From NCBI GenBank assembly GCA_017470785.1, contig JAFUXM010000094.1, forward strand, positions 1 to 32,492: DNA of 32,492 bases. The letters are read 5' to 3'. This DNA comes from Synergistaceae bacterium (lineage in GTDB: Bacteria > Synergistota > Synergistia > Synergistales > Aminobacteriaceae). The translations under genes and the position numbers were made by a program. This document shows, piece by piece, positions 1 to 7,653 of the stretch (position 1 is its first letter; every line of letters begins with the position of its first letter). The notes beneath the pieces are model-generated. The model did not search any database. It was not told the origin of the DNA and was given only the letters and a program-made list of their open reading frames with translations.

Positions 1-230
1 ACCGCATTTCTAACTGCACTCTCAAAATCTTTAGCTTCAAGATATGCTATTATAGCTTCAGGCACACTGCCCGGGCAGGTCTCATCAAATTTATAATCCC
101 ACCTGATATTTTCAATTTTGCGCGTCAAATTGTAATAATATTTATCGCTTATATAATCTTTAATCTCAGCCTGCGATTTATTATTGCGCGCTAAAAATAT
201 TGCACTTGCAACGGCCTTGCTCAAGGCCGC
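1..230 (-). pseudogene. ADP-ribosylglycohydrolase 3' fragment, copy A (runs off the left edge)
   Basis: On the minus strand this reads FAALSKAVASAIFLARNN and onward through the TRKIENIRWDYKF stretch, matching the intact gene at 677-1495. It lacks the 14 residues AVVTHNNPEGIRGA because of an exact 42-bp in-frame deletion. It has no start codon of its own and no N-terminal half, so it lacks the FTDDT metal site. The rest lies outside the window. It is almost certainly a non-functional by-product of the tandem duplication. Confidence 0.85.
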
Positions 231-237
231 AAACTTT

Positions 238-669
238 TTATTTTTTTAAAAATTTACGCCACCGCTGCACGATCCCGCTTAAATTATCATCAAGCTTAGC
301 TAAACACGCTGCGATAATCTCATCAGGTATTCCGAACGATGCTTCAGCTATAGCACCGGCAATATCAGCCTGAGTGTCAGCATCGCCGCCGAGCGATACC
401 GCATTTCTAACCGCACTTTCAAAATCTTTAGCTTCAAGATACGCTATTATTGCTTCAGGCACGCTGCCCGGGCAAGTCTCATCAAATTTATAATCCCACC
501 TGATATTCTCAATTTTGCGCGTCAAATTATAATAATATTTATCGCTTATATAATCTTTAATCTCAACCTGCGATTTATTATTGCGAGCTAAAAATATTGC
601 AGCGGCAACGGCCTTAGCGCCGCGTATGCCCTCGGGATTATTATGCGTTACGACTGCGCTTAAAGCCGC
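238..669 (-). pseudogene. ADP-ribosylglycohydrolase 3' fragment, copy B
   Basis: This is a 3' fragment of about 144 codons. It opens directly after the stop codon of the intact gene's copy, in a different frame, at KVAALSAVVTHNNPEG and runs to its own stop (…RWRKFLKK). It keeps the C-terminal metal motif GGDADTQ but lacks the N-terminal half with FTDDT. There is no ATG and no Shine-Dalgarno; the only internal start is a TTG before TRKIEN. The reading frame is undamaged, which fits a recent duplication. Expression as a truncated peptide by read-through cannot be excluded, but catalysis is unlikely. Confidence 0.85.
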
Positions 670-676
670 AACCTTT

Positions 677-1495
677 TTATTTTTTTAAAAATTCACGCCA
701 GCGCTGCACGATCCCGCTTAAATTATCATCAAGCTTAGACAAGCACGCTAATATAATCTCATCCGGTATTCCGAACGATGCTTCAGCTATCGCACCGGCA
801 ATATCAGCCTGAGTGTCAGCGTCGCCGCCGAGCGATACCGCATTTCTAACTGCACTCTCAAAATCTTTAGCTTCAAGATACGCTATTATAGCTTCAGGCA
901 CGCTGCCCGGGCAGGTCTCATCAAATTTATAATCCCACCTGATATTTTCAATTTTGCGCGTCAGATTATAATAATATTTATCGCTTATATAATCTTTAAT
1001 CTCGGCCTGCGATTTATTATTACGAGCTAAAAATATTGCACTTGCAACTGCCTTAGCGCCGCGTATGCCCTCGGGATTGTTATGCGTTACAACTGCGCTT
1101 AAGGCCGCAAACTTTTCAACCTGTTCAAGCTCATCAAATGCCCACGCGACCGGCGCAACGCGCATTGCCGACCCGTTGCCCAAGCTATTATACGGCTTAG
1201 GCTCTTGCTGCAATAGCCAGTTATAAAATCTCATGCCGTAGCCTGCATCAGGATACATATTACCTAATTTAAGCATCGATTTTATTAACTCGCTCTTAAA
1301 ATTTTCTTCATGCTCAATTAAAATTTTTTCAGGCTTATAATTAAATACTTTCATTAATGCTTCAGCAACTGCGCAGGTCAGCACAGTATCATCAGTGAAC
1401 GTGCAGCGCGGCGTGACAAGCTCAAACTCAGTCGACTTATGCGGATTAAACTCAAACGGCATCCCGATAATATCTCCGATAATTGCTCCGATCAT
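677..1495 (-). CDS. ADP-ribosylglycohydrolase family protein
   Basis: A 272-residue protein of the ADP-ribosyl-glycohydrolase (ARH/DraG) family. These are cytoplasmic Mg-dependent enzymes that remove ADP-ribose from proteins or small molecules. Visible signatures are an N-terminal GAIIGDIIGMPFEF, the metal-binding FTDDT at residues 33-37, NGSAMRVAPVAW in the middle, and GGDADTQADIAGAI from residue 223, where Asp225 and Asp227 would complete the dinuclear metal site. The ATG at 1495 is preceded by AAGGAG at good spacing. It is the only complete member of the local repeat array. No ADP-ribosyltransferase lies beside it, so its substrate is unknown. Confidence 0.9.
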   Translation of the reverse strand: MIGAIIGDIIGMPFEFNPHKSTEFELVTPRCTFTDDTVLTCAVAEALMKVFNYKPEKILIEHEENFKSELIKSMLKLGNMYPDAGYGMRFYNWLLQQEPKPYNSLGNGSAMRVAPVAWAFDELEQVEKFAALSAVVTHNNPEGIRGAKAVASAIFLARNNKSQAEIKDYISDKYYYNLTRKIENIRWDYKFDETCPGSVPEAIIAYLEAKDFESAVRNAVSLGGDADTQADIAGAIAEASFGIPDEIILACLSKLDDNLSGIVQRWREFLKK

Positions 1496-1612
1496 TCAGC
1501 ATCGCTCCTTGAAATTTATTTAAAAATTTTTTAACTATTATATAAAACTTTTTGATAAAATAAATTTAAGTTAATTTAATTAAATTTTATTTCACGGGGC
1601 GATAGAATTAGA

Positions 1613-2947
1613 ATGATAGTTAATAAACGAGTGCCGAATACTTTTGACAGGCTTTTCTATTACTTTTCGTCAGACGAAGAGACTTGTTCTATCGTCCTCG
1701 AGCTTGAGCTCACGTTCTTAATCGATCCTGAAATTTTAAAGCAGGCGTTAAATATTGCGCTGCAGCGCAACGCGGCGTTCAGACCGCAAATTTTTATAGA
1801 TAATCAAGGCCAAGTGATATATCAAGATAATAATCAACCGGCGGACGTCTATAAATACGACGGCGATGATACAAAATATTTCGGTACTGCCGACATGAAC
1901 GGCTATTTATTCAGAGTGATTTATCAGCGCAATAAAATTATAATCTCGATCTATCACGCTGTGACCGATGGGCGCGGCCTCTTAGCTTTCGCCAGAACTT
2001 TATTATATTATTATTTAAAATTATCCGGCTTCAGCGTCACAGCAAATAAATATATATTAACGCTCGAGACTGCTCAAGACGAAACAGAGCTTGCAGATCC
2101 AGCCGAGTTATATAAATCAATCATAGACGCGAACATAAATTCAGAACCGGAATTTATGTTAAAAGATTTTAACATGTACGTGCTGCCCGGGGATTTTTAT
2201 AAATTCAATGAGCCGATGCACACGCGCCGCTTCCGCTATACGCTCGACAGCTGCGAGCTTAAGCGCATGGCTCACGAGTCACACTCGACCGTGTTATCTA
2301 TACTAACTTCAATTACTGCGCAGGCCGTGAATAAAAATTATAAAGTTAATAATAACGAGTTAATTACTCTAATGGAAGTAGTGGACTTGAAGCCGCACTA
2401 TCATAATTATGATTTATCAAATTTCGCGGACGTGTTCAACGTGCCTATAACGCAGCAAATTTTAGAGCTTGATAATACGCTTGCGCAGGCTCATGTTATA
2501 CGCAAGGCCATAGCCGAGCCGCAATTAACGCGTGAGCATTTAGACTATACGCTTGCTCAGGCCGTCAAGGCAAGATTGCCGTTAATTAACGCGCCGGTGA
2601 ATAACCCAGATGAGATGCGAGCATTCCGCGAAGGATTTTTCTATAATAAAAATTACATCGGCACTTTCTGCTACTCCAACATCGGCAGGACTTTAATCGA
2701 GGGCGATATGGCACGCTATGTCTTAAGCGCTGAGATGTTTATACCGGCTATAGTCCGCCATCCGTTCCTGTGCGTGCTGTCGCATAATAATAAAACTGTA
2801 ATTAACTTAACGCAGCGTTTAAAAGGCGATAAGTTCGCCCGGGCGCTTAACGATGCGTTTATTCAAAATAATTTAAGCGTGAAGTTCGCCGACTGCGGCA
2901 CGTTCACCGGCGACTTGTTATATTTAAGCAAGCTCAATAAAATTTAA
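1613..2947 (+). CDS. Condensation-domain / alcohol-acetyltransferase-like acyltransferase
   Basis: A 444-residue soluble protein resembling CoA-dependent acyltransferases of the chloramphenicol-acetyltransferase fold (condensation domains, PapA-like and alcohol acetyltransferase enzymes). The key sign is YHAVTDGRG at residues 114-122, an HxxxDG motif with catalytic His115 and Asp119, placed after about 110 residues as usual. The opening FDRLFYYFSSDEETCSIVLELE, with a paired-substrate layout (PEILKQALNIALQRNAAFRP), is also typical. No carrier-protein or adenylation domain is present or adjacent, so a stand-alone O- or N-acyltransferase is more likely than peptide synthesis. The acceptor is unknown. 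A symmetrical terminator follows the stop codon. Confidence 0.7.
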   Translation: MIVNKRVPNTFDRLFYYFSSDEETCSIVLELELTFLIDPEILKQALNIALQRNAAFRPQIFIDNQGQVIYQDNNQPADVYKYDGDDTKYFGTADMNGYLFRVIYQRNKIIISIYHAVTDGRGLLAFARTLLYYYLKLSGFSVTANKYILTLETAQDETELADPAELYKSIIDANINSEPEFMLKDFNMYVLPGDFYKFNEPMHTRRFRYTLDSCELKRMAHESHSTVLSILTSITAQAVNKNYKVNNNELITLMEVVDLKPHYHNYDLSNFADVFNVPITQQILELDNTLAQAHVIRKAIAEPQLTREHLDYTLAQAVKARLPLINAPVNNPDEMRAFREGFFYNKNYIGTFCYSNIGRTLIEGDMARYVLSAEMFIPAIVRHPFLCVLSHNNKTVINLTQRLKGDKFARALNDAFIQNNLSVKFADCGTFTGDLLYLSKLNKI

Positions 2948-2955
2948 AATAAAAC

Positions 2956-2991
2956 GCCCTGAGATTTAATTATCTCAGGGCATGAATTTTT
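2956..2991. terminator. Bidirectional intrinsic terminator between convergent genes
   Basis: GCCCTGAGAT and ATCTCAGGGC form a perfect 10-bp stem around TTAATT, followed by TTTTT on the plus strand and GTTTTATTTT on the minus strand. It serves the acyltransferase gene and the convergent regulator gene. Confidence 0.9.
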
Positions 2992-3014
2992 AAAATTATA
3001 TTTTTATTTTAATA

Positions 3015-3425
3015 TTAGCTTAAGACAGCGTCAGCGAACTGGTCTGCCGCGATAGATACGGCTCTGATAAAATCATCTTTGCCCGCAGCTTCAACCAAGG
3101 CAGGCGTAAAAATAACAGGCATCGCCGCAAGCGCTATGGACTTCACTGCATCCGCATTCAAGCTCAACGGCGTATCACTAATATTAATAATATTATGCTT
3201 AATATTATTATTTTTCTTAGATTTTTCATTCAAATCCAAGAGCCACTCGACGGACGTACCCGCTGCCTTTGCTATATCAACCAGCTTGCTCGCGTTGGGT
3301 ATGCGCTCGCCGCCTTCCCACTTCCTGAAAGTATTAGGATGTACGCCTATGGCCTCCGCCATCTCGACCTGCGTCATACCGGCATCCTTACGGCACTTCT
3401 TTAATTTCTCGCTAAGTTTAAGCAT
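3015..3425 (-). CDS. XRE-family helix-turn-helix regulator
   Basis: A DNA-binding regulator of about 136 residues. The N-terminal part, LSEKLKKCRKDAGMTQVEMA, continues through EAIGVHPNTFRKWEGGERIP and SKLVDIAKAAGTSVEWLLDL. This is a classic Cro/CI-type HTH of about 65 residues, with recognition around residues 17-36. The remaining 70 residues are a Lys/Asn linker and a helical, Ala-rich tail of unknown role, possibly for dimerisation. I chose the ATG at 3425 because AGGGG lies 7 nt upstream; a TTG at 3431 is too close to it. The start is 2 nt after the stop of the histidine phosphatase gene, so translation is probably coupled. Target unknown; autoregulation of the operon is a reasonable guess. 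Confidence 0.88.
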   Translation of the reverse strand: MLKLSEKLKKCRKDAGMTQVEMAEAIGVHPNTFRKWEGGERIPNASKLVDIAKAAGTSVEWLLDLNEKSKKNNNIKHNIINISDTPLSLNADAVKSIALAAMPVIFTPALVEAAGKDDFIRAVSIAADQFADAVLS

Positions 3426-3427
3426 GA

Positions 3428-4360
3428 TCAAACCCCTAAAATTTTATTAAATTCGTATTTTCTATAGCCTGTTACGGCTCTGTCACTCGTCACCAAAAAC
3501 AAATCTTTATTAATATATTTTTTATTAATCTCTTTGCTTAAGACGGCATCAAGCTCCTCACTGTATAAAGGCGCATTTAATAAATCCCTGAACTGCGCCC
3601 TGATTTTATATTTCTTAATTAAATTCATAACATAATTCTTAGCTAAATTTGCCCTGTAATTACCGGAATTATATAATAACAACGGCGCAGGATACGCCAG
3701 CACTTCCCAGTCATAATTTTGTTTATACTCGTCCTTTAAGTGACTTGTATCGCCGATAAATTCTATTTTTATATTTAAATCTTTGTCAAATATAAATTTG
3801 CTGACTGCGACGTTGTCCAAGCTCCATAAGTGCATGTCTTCAGCGCTTATATTGCTTGCGTAATTAAGCCAAGTCTGAATAGCAAAGCCGTGCGAGGCCA
3901 TGACTATAGTCTTGCCTTGATTAGCTTTAACTACCCTGAAAATCGCATCGCGCATTCGATCATAGACCTGCTTTGACGTCTCGCCGCGCGGCACTCGCAG
4001 CTCACCGGGCTTTAATATAAAATTCTTTTGAAACTCCGGAAATAATATGCCGACTTCAGTTACAGGTCGTAATTCAAATATTCCCAGATTAATTTCATGC
4101 AAATCAGGCTCGACCATGCGCTCTGTCTCATCATGACCGGCTAAAATATAATCAAGCGTCTGCTTCGCACGCGTTAAAGCGCTGCTCACGCCTAAATCTA
4201 TCTTTATATCCTTAAAATAGCCAGTTAATAACTCGCCCTGCTTATGGCCTAAGTCATTAAGCGGAATATCCGCCAAGCCCTGATACTTAAACTTGGCGTT
4301 ATACTCAGTCGTCCCGTGCCGGACTAAATAAAGTGTTGTTATAGTAGTATTTTCAGACAT
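3428..4360 (-). CDS. Histidine phosphatase family protein with C-terminal extension
   Basis: A 310-residue protein. Residues 8-205 are a phosphoglycerate-mutase-like histidine phosphatase: YLVRHGTTEYN with the phospho-acceptor His15, Arg64 in SALTRAKQT, Glu89 in LHEINLG, and the second His157 in MASHGFAIQ. This class removes phosphate from small metabolites or proteins. About 100 further residues (from YPAPLLLYNSGNYR to the end) have no motif I recognise. They are rich in Lys, Tyr and Asn, and stand-alone family members usually end near residue 200. The gene starts 12 bp after the subtilisin gene and ends at the regulator's start. Substrate unknown. Confidence 0.88.
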   Translation of the reverse strand: MSENTTITTLYLVRHGTTEYNAKFKYQGLADIPLNDLGHKQGELLTGYFKDIKIDLGVSSALTRAKQTLDYILAGHDETERMVEPDLHEINLGIFELRPVTEVGILFPEFQKNFILKPGELRVPRGETSKQVYDRMRDAIFRVVKANQGKTIVMASHGFAIQTWLNYASNISAEDMHLWSLDNVAVSKFIFDKDLNIKIEFIGDTSHLKDEYKQNYDWEVLAYPAPLLLYNSGNYRANLAKNYVMNLIKKYKIRAQFRDLLNAPLYSEELDAVLSKEINKKYINKDLFLVTSDRAVTGYRKYEFNKILGV

Positions 4361-4372
4361 TTAATTCAATTT

Positions 4373-5926
4373 TTATTTAATTTTTAAATTTAAATTTTTA
4401 TTAACAACTATAAATAATACAGCAAGCAATATTAATAAATTAACATTAAAGCTTCTGCAGCCTGAGCTGCCGCTTGACTTCTTGCTGCCGCTGCTGCTGT
4501 CAGTGTTATCAAAGTCATCTATCTGATAATCTTCCGGCAGGTCTTTAGCGACGGCTATAGCATCTTGATTGGCTGCGTCCTCAGCGTAGCTTACCATATC
4601 ATCAACATTCAAAGCGTCGTCATGGCCGCTTAGATTAGCTTTCATAACTCCTGTGACCTGCGAAGCCGTGAACTCCGGCCTATATGACTTTAACAGCGCA
4701 ATAGCTCCGGCGACGTGAGGCGCGGCCATCGACGTGCCTTGAAAAGCCGCAACCCGCGAGCCGTCATCAAGACTCTGAGCCTTTATGCTCGATTTAGCAG
4801 CCGGCCACGTGCTTAATATATTAACGCCCGGCGCAGATACATCAGCTTTCTTATTGCTGAACGACGCTACATTCCCGTCACTGTCTGAAGCACTGACGCT
4901 TAACATGTTATAAAGGCCAGTGAACGACGCAGGATATACATAATCGCCCTTGTCATAATCCTCTCCCTTACTTGGAGCAGGCTCACCGATATTAACTCCC
5001 GAGTTGCCCGCAGCAACGATTAAGTTCGTCCTGTTGAGCAAGTCTATATACTTCATAGCAAGCCACAGCGGCTCGCTCTTATTGCTGATCCTATTCGGCG
5101 CATAGCCTGCGTAAGCCTCAAGCGACATGTTCACCGCAGCTAAATTTAAATTTTTATTATTATTTAACAGCTCGTATACATAATCAAGCGCATTGATAAT
5201 ATCAGCTATATCTCCTACGCCCTCATGGTCTAAGGCTTTAAGCGCAATAATTTTAACGTTCCAGTTAATGCCGGTGATACCATAATTATTATTGCCCACG
5301 GCGCCTATAATTCCTGAAATATGCGTGCCATGACCGTTGTCATCCATGAAATCGCTGACTGAACTTACAAAATTTTTGCTTAAATTTAAATCTATATTAG
5401 CCACTAAGTCCTGATGCGTATAGTCTATGCCGGTGTCTATTACAGCAACATAAATATTACTGCTGCCTGTAATATCGCGTTCCCAGAGCTGAGACGCGCC
5501 TATAGCATTAAGCCCCCATAATCCCGTATTATTGCTCGGCGTCGCCGTATCATTAGGCACTGCCGCCGCCCTGACAATATAATTAGGCGATGCAGCTATT
5601 ACATCAGGCCGCTCTAAAAGCTCGCTGACTAACTCATCAGCTGACAATATATCCGAGTGAATCAGCGCAAACACGCCGTTGCCAGCCTGCGATAAATTAT
5701 TATAAATGCCCTTCACCCATGCGCCGTTCTCCGACGCAATAGAAGCTGCCCGCAGCGCATCGCGGCCTACGCCTTTTAAGCTCGCCGCTGTCACCCGCTC
5801 GCCCTCTTCTCCTTTAAATATTACTAAGACGTCACCGTCCCTATGCGCAATATTCTTAGCAAACGCAGCATCTATATTAAACAGCAAAGCAAAAATCAAT
5901 AATAATATATTAATCTTCAGTCTCAT
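4373..5926 (-). CDS. Exported subtilisin-like (S8) serine protease with Synergist-CTERM-like anchor
   Basis: A 517-residue secreted protease. The signal peptide is about residues 1-23 (…NIDAAFA). A propeptide-like region around 30-120 contains DVLVIFKGEEGE and ELLERPDVIAASPNY. The S8 catalytic domain spans about 125-430, with Asp164 (VAVIDTGID), His199 (NGHGTH), oxyanion Asn308 (VAAGNSG) and Ser399 (GTSMAAPHVAG); all catalytic residues are present. A Ser-rich linker leads to SGSSGCRSFNVN (Cys490), a hydrophobic helix and a Lys/Asn tail, resembling the Synergist-CTERM sorting signal. It is the first gene of a tight minus-strand group with the phosphatase and XRE regulator. The ATG at 5926 follows GGGGG upstream. 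Likely surface-anchored after processing; target unknown. Confidence 0.93.
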   Translation of the reverse strand: MRLKINILLLIFALLFNIDAAFAKNIAHRDGDVLVIFKGEEGERVTAASLKGVGRDALRAASIASENGAWVKGIYNNLSQAGNGVFALIHSDILSADELVSELLERPDVIAASPNYIVRAAAVPNDTATPSNNTGLWGLNAIGASQLWERDITGSSNIYVAVIDTGIDYTHQDLVANIDLNLSKNFVSSVSDFMDDNGHGTHISGIIGAVGNNNYGITGINWNVKIIALKALDHEGVGDIADIINALDYVYELLNNNKNLNLAAVNMSLEAYAGYAPNRISNKSEPLWLAMKYIDLLNRTNLIVAAGNSGVNIGEPAPSKGEDYDKGDYVYPASFTGLYNMLSVSASDSDGNVASFSNKKADVSAPGVNILSTWPAAKSSIKAQSLDDGSRVAAFQGTSMAAPHVAGAIALLKSYRPEFTASQVTGVMKANLSGHDDALNVDDMVSYAEDAANQDAIAVAKDLPEDYQIDDFDNTDSSSGSKKSSGSSGCRSFNVNLLILLAVLFIVVNKNLNLKIK

Positions 5927-5995
5927 GCCAGCACGCCCCCTTCTACGTAAATTTATATAAATTTAAATTAAAATAATTTTCAATAATTTTTAAGT

Positions 5996-6001
5996 ATTAT
6001 A
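5996..6001 (-). promoter_or_regulatory. Possible -10 element for the protease operon
   Basis: On the minus strand TATAAT occurs about 70 nt upstream of the protease start. The -35 position is only A/T-rich with no convincing TTGACA-like hexamer, so this is a weak prediction. Confidence 0.3.
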
Positions 6002-6036
6002 CACGATTTTAATTTTTATTAAAATAATTTAAATAC

Positions 6037-6076
6037 AAAAAAGCGGCGAAGCATTTAATAGCATCCGCCGCTTTTT
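6037..6076 (-). terminator. Intrinsic terminator of the tusA-like/yedE genes
   Basis: AAAAGCGGCG (6039-6048) pairs with CGCCGCTTTT (6066-6075), flanked by A-runs and T-runs on both sides. It lies just downstream of the minus-strand TusA-like stop codon. Confidence 0.85.
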
Positions 6077-6104
6077 AAATTTTAAATACTTTATTTAAAT
6101 AAAA

Positions 6105-6332
6105 TTATTTATTTAAAATAACTTTAAATCCGCCGTCCTCGCGCTCCTGACTTGAGACCTGCCAGCCTTTATTTTCAGCAAAGCGCGTGACGTTATTTCT
6201 TGACGTCGCCGTATCGACCAACACTTCAACATGACCTGCGCTCAAGCCGTCAAGCGCTTTCTTCGTCAGCATGACCGGCTGCGGACATGACAAGCCCGAC
6301 GCATCGACTATAATTTTATTCTCGTTATCCAT
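6105..6332 (-). CDS. TusA/SirA/YedF-type sulfur-carrier protein
   Basis: A 75-residue protein of the TusA (SirA/YedF) family. These small cytoplasmic proteins carry sulfur, or possibly selenium, as a persulfide on one cysteine. The hallmark DASGLSCPQPVMLTKKAL is near the N-terminus, with the reactive Cys in the CPQP motif. The protein ends after this one domain; the longer YedF proteins of selenium metabolism have a second domain that is absent here. It follows the yedE-like transporter gene by about 40 bp on the same strand, the usual arrangement for transporter plus carrier. It probably accepts sulfur or selenium entering through YedE. Confidence 0.92.
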   Translation of the reverse strand: MDNENKIIVDASGLSCPQPVMLTKKALDGLSAGHVEVLVDTATSRNNVTRFAENKGWQVSSQEREDGGFKVILNK

Positions 6333-6372
6333 AATCTTCTTCCTCTTTAATATATATTAAATTAATTAATAT

Positions 6373-7446
6373 TTAAATCTTTTGGCGTGAGAAAAAGCCG
6401 ACACATAAGCAAAAGACAAGGCCAATTATAGTTACGTGTACGCCTAACGGGCCGATACCTGCGCCGCTTGATGCTGCACCGAAGTTATGGGCAATCGCAG
6501 CGCCGGTGAGCATTCCTAAAATAAATACGCCGGAGTCAGCGTCGCCCTCGCCGGCCATAATTAATTGTCTGCCCGGGCAGCCGCCTGCAAGCGTGAACGC
6601 AAGTCCTGATAATACCATGCCCATGAAATTCCATAACTGATCCGAGTGAGCGACCGGCTGCGCCTCAAAGCCGGGCTTGAATAATCCCAGCGCATAATTT
6701 GCTCCGAAGGCTACGATTATAAACGCTAATATTCCTTTGAATAAATAAAAGTCGCGCATTAAAAATAAATCGCGTATCGCGCCGACAGTGCAGAAGCGTG
6801 TGCGCTGCGCGAGCCAGCCGACTAATAAGCCAACTGCAAGAGCTATTAACGCCGGAGCGTGCTGCGAGCCCGGGCCTTTCTCCGAGAATGCAATAAAGCT
6901 CGGCTTTAAAAATAAAAATGCTAATAAAGCAAGTGCAATAACAGGCATAATAATTCCGGCAATTTTTGGATTTTTATGCGCTGCGCCCAAGCTGAAACCC
7001 TTAACTAAAAACATTATGCCGATTAACACGCCGACTACAAGTCCTGCAACTCCGTAAAGCGCATTCCAGTCGCCGCCGGCAACGCGTAAATATGCACGCC
7101 AAGGGCAGCCCAAGAAGACTGACGCTCCGAGCATCGCGAACACTCCAAGGCCAAAGCGCACTAACGGCGACGATCCGCCCCTCGGCGAGTACTCCTTGAA
7201 TAAAAATGCTGACAGAAACGAACCTAAAATAAATCCTGTTATCTCTGGCCTAATGTACTGCACGACCGGCGCTGTGTGAAACTTCAATGCTCCGGCGATG
7301 TCGCGCGTGAAGCACGCCACGCAGAAACCCATGTTGCCCGGGTTGCCGAGATACGCAAGCATGACTGCAACAAGCCCTATCACTCCGCCGGAGATCCACG
7401 GCCCTTGCCTTGACGTAAGCAAATCGTCCAATTTCTTCAACTTCAT
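6373..7446 (-). CDS. yedE: YedE-family sulfur/selenium transporter
   Basis: A polytopic inner-membrane protein of about 357 residues in the YeeE/YedE family, with roughly nine or more hydrophobic segments. Conserved cysteine motifs are visible: NPGNMGFCVACFTRDIAG near residue 35, LGCPWRAYLR in the middle, QRTRFCTVGAIRD around 215, and GGCPGRQLIMAGEGDAD near 290. The arrangement most resembles the subgroup called selenium-metabolism membrane protein YedE; the related YeeE imports thiosulfate. I chose the ATG at 7446 because AGGAG sits 5 nt upstream, rather than the TTG one codon earlier. It has a strong promoter and forms a two-gene unit with the TusA-like carrier. No selenophosphate synthetase gene is in view, so sulfur versus selenium is unresolved. 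Confidence 0.88.
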   Translation of the reverse strand: MKLKKLDDLLTSRQGPWISGGVIGLVAVMLAYLGNPGNMGFCVACFTRDIAGALKFHTAPVVQYIRPEITGFILGSFLSAFLFKEYSPRGGSSPLVRFGLGVFAMLGASVFLGCPWRAYLRVAGGDWNALYGVAGLVVGVLIGIMFLVKGFSLGAAHKNPKIAGIIMPVIALALLAFLFLKPSFIAFSEKGPGSQHAPALIALAVGLLVGWLAQRTRFCTVGAIRDLFLMRDFYLFKGILAFIIVAFGANYALGLFKPGFEAQPVAHSDQLWNFMGMVLSGLAFTLAGGCPGRQLIMAGEGDADSGVFILGMLTGAAIAHNFGAASSGAGIGPLGVHVTIIGLVFCLCVGFFSRQKI

Positions 7447-7542
7447 CAACTCTCCTACTTAATTAAATTTTTTGAACTTGAAAAAATTTTCACTCTTAGC
7501 TTAGCTTATAGCTTAAAATTTAAATTAATTCACCCGTGTATT

Positions 7543-7571
7543 TATATAGCATAAACTTTAACCCTTTTCAA
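7543..7571 (-). promoter_or_regulatory. Sigma-70 promoter for yedE/tusA-like genes
   Basis: On the minus strand TTGAAA (7571-7566), a 17-nt spacer and TATATA (7548-7543) form a near-consensus promoter about 100 nt upstream of the yedE ATG. Confidence 0.7.
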
Positions 7572-7590
7572 GCTGAAAATTAAGCATAAT

Positions 7591-7630
7591 AAAAGCCGCC
7601 GGAAATTTAATTTTATTCCCAGCGGCTTTT
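7591..7630 (-). terminator. Intrinsic terminator after trxB
   Basis: AAAAGCCGC and GCGGCTTTT form a 9-bp stem, with one mismatch before a further GG/CC, around an A/T loop. It lies 24 bp downstream of the trxB stop on the minus strand. Confidence 0.8.
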
Positions 7631-7653
7631 ATTTAAATTTTAAATTTTAAAAA

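Larger units (their letters stand above)
1..1108. repeat. Tandem 439-bp repeat derived from the 3' part of an ADP-ribosylglycohydrolase gene
   Basis: The 3' portion of the gene at 677-1495 is repeated head-to-tail. Equivalent landmarks lie exactly 439 bp apart: GCCGCAAAC-type joints at 226, 665 and 1104, and GATACCGCATTTC at about 395 and 834. The third copy (1-230) begins outside the window and has lost 42 bp. Copies differ by only a few percent, so the duplication is fairly recent. Each joint fuses the gene's stop region to the internal sequence GCCGCAAACTTTT. The shared AAACTTTT at both joint partners suggests slippage or recombination at microhomology. Confidence 0.93.

Noticed and set aside
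3015-5926. Prophage or toxin-antitoxin locus suggested by the XRE regulator
   Set aside because: No phage structural, integrase or toxin gene is adjacent; the neighbours are an exported protease and a phosphatase.
6105-7446. Selenocysteine-encoding TGA in the yedE/tusA-like genes
   Set aside because: Both genes read through with ordinary cysteine codons and normal stops; no in-frame TGA or SECIS-like hairpin was noticed.
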